From: Cyathus striatus
Lineage: Eukaryota > Basidiomycota > Agaricomycetes > Agaricales > Nidulariaceae
Assembly: GCA_025738555.1 (NCBI GenBank)
Contig: JAOVFP010000010.1
Coordinates: 620,001 to 684,000, forward strand
Direction: 5' to 3'
DNA length: 64,000 nt
The notes under the pieces are model-generated. The model did not search any database and was not told where the DNA came from. It was given only the letters and a program-made list of their open reading frames with translations. Each line of letters begins with the position of its first letter. Position 1 is the first letter of the stretch. This document shows, one piece after another, positions 60,922-64,000 of this stretch. Both the position numbers and the translations under genes were made by a program.

Positions 60922-62433
60922 TTAATTTACAAACCTAGAAATTTCGTATATCACCCGACTAGCTGTAAATTGCCTATGGTTGGAGGCGTATAATTCTTTA
61001 GCGATTCCATGCGAATGTGCACTCGAGAATTGACGATCGTGAGTAACGATAGCAATACTCTTATAAGACTCATTAGCATTCAATACTAAGAATTGATGCA
61101 AACACATACCCCGCTGAGAAAGGCTGGTACTTTGGCTGCAGATGAAGATTTAACTGATTTATTCATAGATACACATATGACAAAGGCAGTGCCTCACATT
61201 CCCGTTGATGGCCACGATAAGATTGGCAAGATTTGTAACTGAAATGAAACAGGTGATCAGCATCTTCATTAGTACTTCAGTGAAAACTATGGTATTTACA
61301 GAATAATAACTGTGGGTATCATAGTCAGTACTAAGCGGTGTTTCTAATCGTTACACTTGCCATAAATGCTTTAAATCCATCAACTTGAAGCTGGTATAAT
61401 ACCTCAATATTTGTTCTCCGCGGTATCTCTAATACTTTGTATATCACCAAGCCTAATATCAGGCAATGGAATGCGAGCTAATTTGTTAGATTATACTGAT
61501 TAATACTGACCACCACAGGTTTTGAGAATAATAATGCCTCACAACTGTAGCAAATGCACCCGCCATCGCTCTAGGTATTTTATAAACTCCTACCGGCACA
61601 CAGGAATGGAGTGCCGGTACATATATAATTCCATCTGTTTGAGAGTCAATGTATCAATAATTCGAGGTAATAACATATGGAGTATATGTACCACGTACGT
61701 TTAACATATTGGTGGACATATAGCACTAGGAATGCTATCACGAGTATCGATGCCATAGCTGTAATTATCGCTACAAGACGCTTTGTGATTTTCCCTTCCT
61801 CCCAAGATGCGTATATTCGCATGATCAGTATAACTTGAAAGTATCGTGTGTAAGTTTTTATTTGATAATGATTTAGCTGATAGCAACATCTTACGCTGTG
61901 TAATGACCCCTAGCACAGTTCCAACTACAGTAGCAACCCAAATATATGTCTTGCAGCTACAGAAGCATTGGAAATTCAATTTTAAGCGAGAAAAAGGTAT
62001 TATAACGTACTTCTTTTGAATATTTCAATGAATATTAGCATTCGGTAGTATCATCATTGGAATAAATAGGACATCTTACGATATTGTTTACAAATCCACA
62101 TATTACTTTTGGGTGTAAGAGTCTTGTCCTACCGAATCGAAGTTGAACTTACCAACTGTATTTAAGATCAAAATGCCCTCCATCGTGTATCGATGTAGTA
62201 AGACATTAATCTTAGGTAAAATGTTTCTGAGTGTATTTCCGCGTCTCCCGTTTTTCCAAATAGATTCAACCTCCTGGTCAAAAATTATTACATGGTCCCA
62301 GAGGGCGCAGGTACACATTGCAACTGAATAGCATAGTGTTTAGGATGCTACAATATGAAAGCAGTCATGGATTCTTACAGTAAAAGTATCGACCTGCCAA
62401 TATAGCAGTAGTGTCTCGTTCGAGATTTGACAT
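60922..62433 (-). CDS. DUF6533-type seven-helix membrane protein, copy 2
   Basis: A close duplicate of 54,439-55,952 with the same exon order. Start ATG 62,433 (MSNLERDTTAILAGRYFYF), then LWDHVIIFDQEVESIWK, the segment CKTYIWVATVVGTVLGVITQ, and MRIYASWEEGKITKRLVAII. The last large exon is also present (about 61,110-60,925). A TATATATA box lies at about 62,480. Differences from copy 1 are scattered substitutions, several of them conservative. As in copy 1, splicing just before the CKTY segment is unclear. Confidence 0.6.
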
Positions 62434-63957
62434 GCGTCGAAAGTCGCAGACGTTGACTGGTTCAGCCGAATACCATTGCCGAGTATATATACCATGATCA
62501 TACCGTGACAAGCGTTCATGCGTTACCTATTCTCATAGGGTTTGCTATTTTGCTGTTTAGCTATTTCGATACACCAACGGGATAATTTGATGGTATCAGT
62601 TTAGATAGTAAAGACTGTGATAACTTAACAGCTAGAATAGCAGTCTTAAAAATATGGGATCGGACATATCCATCGAAAGAGATGATCAAATTCCGAAGGG
62701 TTCTTGGTTTCTATGGAGGTGAACATACTGAGAGAGAGGACAGCTAGCAAATAAGTAAACTCAGAACATCCCCGTGTGAATTGTGACTAGTACTATGCAG
62801 TAGTAACTAACTGTGGGTAACGTGGGAAGTTGTGTTTGGCATGTCGCTTCTCGGGCCCTCGGAGCAATATCGGACCTTGTGCCAACACGTGCGCGTGAAC
62901 GAACGATTTACTACTTCCTGTTTTTCCTGGTTTCTCCCGTTCTGCTGCAACCTACCACTACGACATCTTCCTGGATCCCTACCTGTCTTTCCCCCCCTCT
63001 ATCACCTCACCACTTTTCATTTCACACAATATGTTTTCCCGCCAGACTGGGGTTCGTGGCACCCACTGATATGTTCAACATGTGTAACGCACCGCAGGAG
63101 AGCGGCTGGCCGCAGACACGACCTGCTTAGTCGCTGTTAACGTTGTGTATGTTTAGTGACATACGAGTGCTAAGGCGAGTGTTCTTTGAGGTTGATTGTC
63201 GTTGGGGTTTGTGCGAACGAGTTTTGTAGGCATAAACGGTCAGAATCCAGATATCCCTACCGTCTGCTACACAGCGAACGGAGTGAACGCCCTGCCGCGG
63301 GATTTTAGAGACGTGATACGCTTGCCCCAGGATGTTCTGCATATAACACGTTTCAGGATGCGCTCATCCTCGTATCGGTACGCACCTCGATATCCTCCAT
63401 GCACCTACACCCTTTCATCGCCGTCAGCCCGAACACCGTTTTGTATTTTATGCACCCTTTCACTTTTCACCCTTCGCATTTTTTCCATGTAGTCTGCGCC
63501 TTGAAGCTTTGAAGTTCCAGTGTTATACCCTTCTCAGCCGGCAGAAGGAAGAAATAAAAGAGCTGTCGCACCTACTCCTGTCTCTAGTACACGATGCGTA
63601 TCAGCTGAGGATATCATCTGACGCTACCGTCACTTTTTACATTCCAGTCTTTTACTTATGGCATTCTGATGATCGAAAACAGAGAAGTAGCCTTTAGGTT
63701 ACGCGGTTCATATCCCAGACCTTGTGTTTCCACCTAGGGCTGTCATATTAAATTGATTCCGTAACTCATTTACTGGGCTTGACTAGTTCAACTTGAAGTA
63801 CAAAAGGCTGATGCTGGCTCATGTCGTGGAATTACCCCTGAAGATTATACTATTACATTTTGGCTGGTAAAAGGCTTTCATCGCTCACAATATCACCCCT
63901 GAAGGCTGAAAATCATATAAATAGGTCATCATTTTGTGCGACCAGTTCTCAATCACA
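62434..63957. other. Interval without a clear gene
   Basis: 62,560-62,700 belongs to the DUF6533 duplication. 63,196-63,492 has a 98-aa plus-strand frame (VGINGQNPDIPTVCYTANG) that could be an exon, but nothing confirms it. Confidence 0.35.
63916..63924 (+). promoter_or_regulatory. TATA box
   Basis: ATATAAATA lies about 35 bp before an ATG at 63,958. A strong TATA box is typical of highly expressed fungal secreted-protein genes. Confidence 0.45.
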
Positions 63958-64000
63958 ATGCAAATACGATATCTAGCCTTCTTGATTGTCTCCCTTAACA
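63958..64000 (+). CDS. Start of a probable secreted protein, cut by window edge
   Basis: ATG at 63,958 gives MQIRYLAFLIVSLN, the basic-then-hydrophobic start of a signal peptide. A TATA box and a CAATCACA context precede the ATG. Only 14 codons are visible. Confidence 0.4.
   Translation, partial: MQIRYLAFLIVSLN

Overview
The window looks like a transposon-rich stretch of an Agaricomycete (mushroom-forming Basidiomycota) genome. The evidence is GT-AG introns of about 46-60 bp, and families I recognise as Agaricomycete: a KDZ transposase with a CxC2-type zinc module, a Plavaka transposase, a MULE transposase fused to a peptidase and a PHD finger, a DUF6533 seven-helix membrane protein, and LINE relics. 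No tool was run. Every gene model below was spliced by hand, and family names come from recognised motifs.

Layout. 1-9,650 is an old, CpG-poor block. It holds the 5' part of a Plavaka transposase running off the left edge, a broken divergent partner ORF, a decayed copy of a small repeated gene (family A), and a 2.0-kb foldback element (7,388-9,394) with a 9-bp target duplication. 9,650-18,700 is CpG-rich. It carries further family A and family C copies, a tandem array, a LINE relic, a small hypothetical gene and a second foldback (16,345-18,217). 18,773-24,508 encodes a very long GCM/MULE transposase/ubiquitin-specific-protease/PHD protein. 24,509-28,351 is repeats and a tRNA-like repeat.

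28,352-49,396 is the centre of interest. A gene for a 900-aa Spt5-like protein (NGN and KOW domains, Spt5-type TPAWNPSSRTP tail) is split at an exon/intron junction by a roughly 18-kb mobile element (30,773-48,737). Removing the element restores an open frame and a normal 52-bp intron. The element has inverted ends made of a short outer motif, a long perfect palindrome and a 57-bp-unit tandem array of 1.3 kb (left) or 2.1 kb (right). Inside are a complete-looking 1,163-aa KDZ transposase (minus strand, 9 exons) and a complete-looking 638-aa cargo gene of unknown function (plus strand, 9 exons).

49,397-64,000 holds LINE relics, more AAGTTCC-type arrays, two copies of a DUF6533 gene in a 1.5-2-kb segmental duplication, two more family A copies and one family B/C copy. 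The first codons of a probable secreted-protein gene lie at the right edge.

Most of the coding sequence belongs to mobile elements. The Spt5-like gene and the DUF6533 genes are the best candidates for non-transposon genes, although the Spt5-like family may itself be repeat-associated. The clearest functional unit is the KDZ element: transposase, putative subterminal binding arrays, palindromic ends and a cargo protein.
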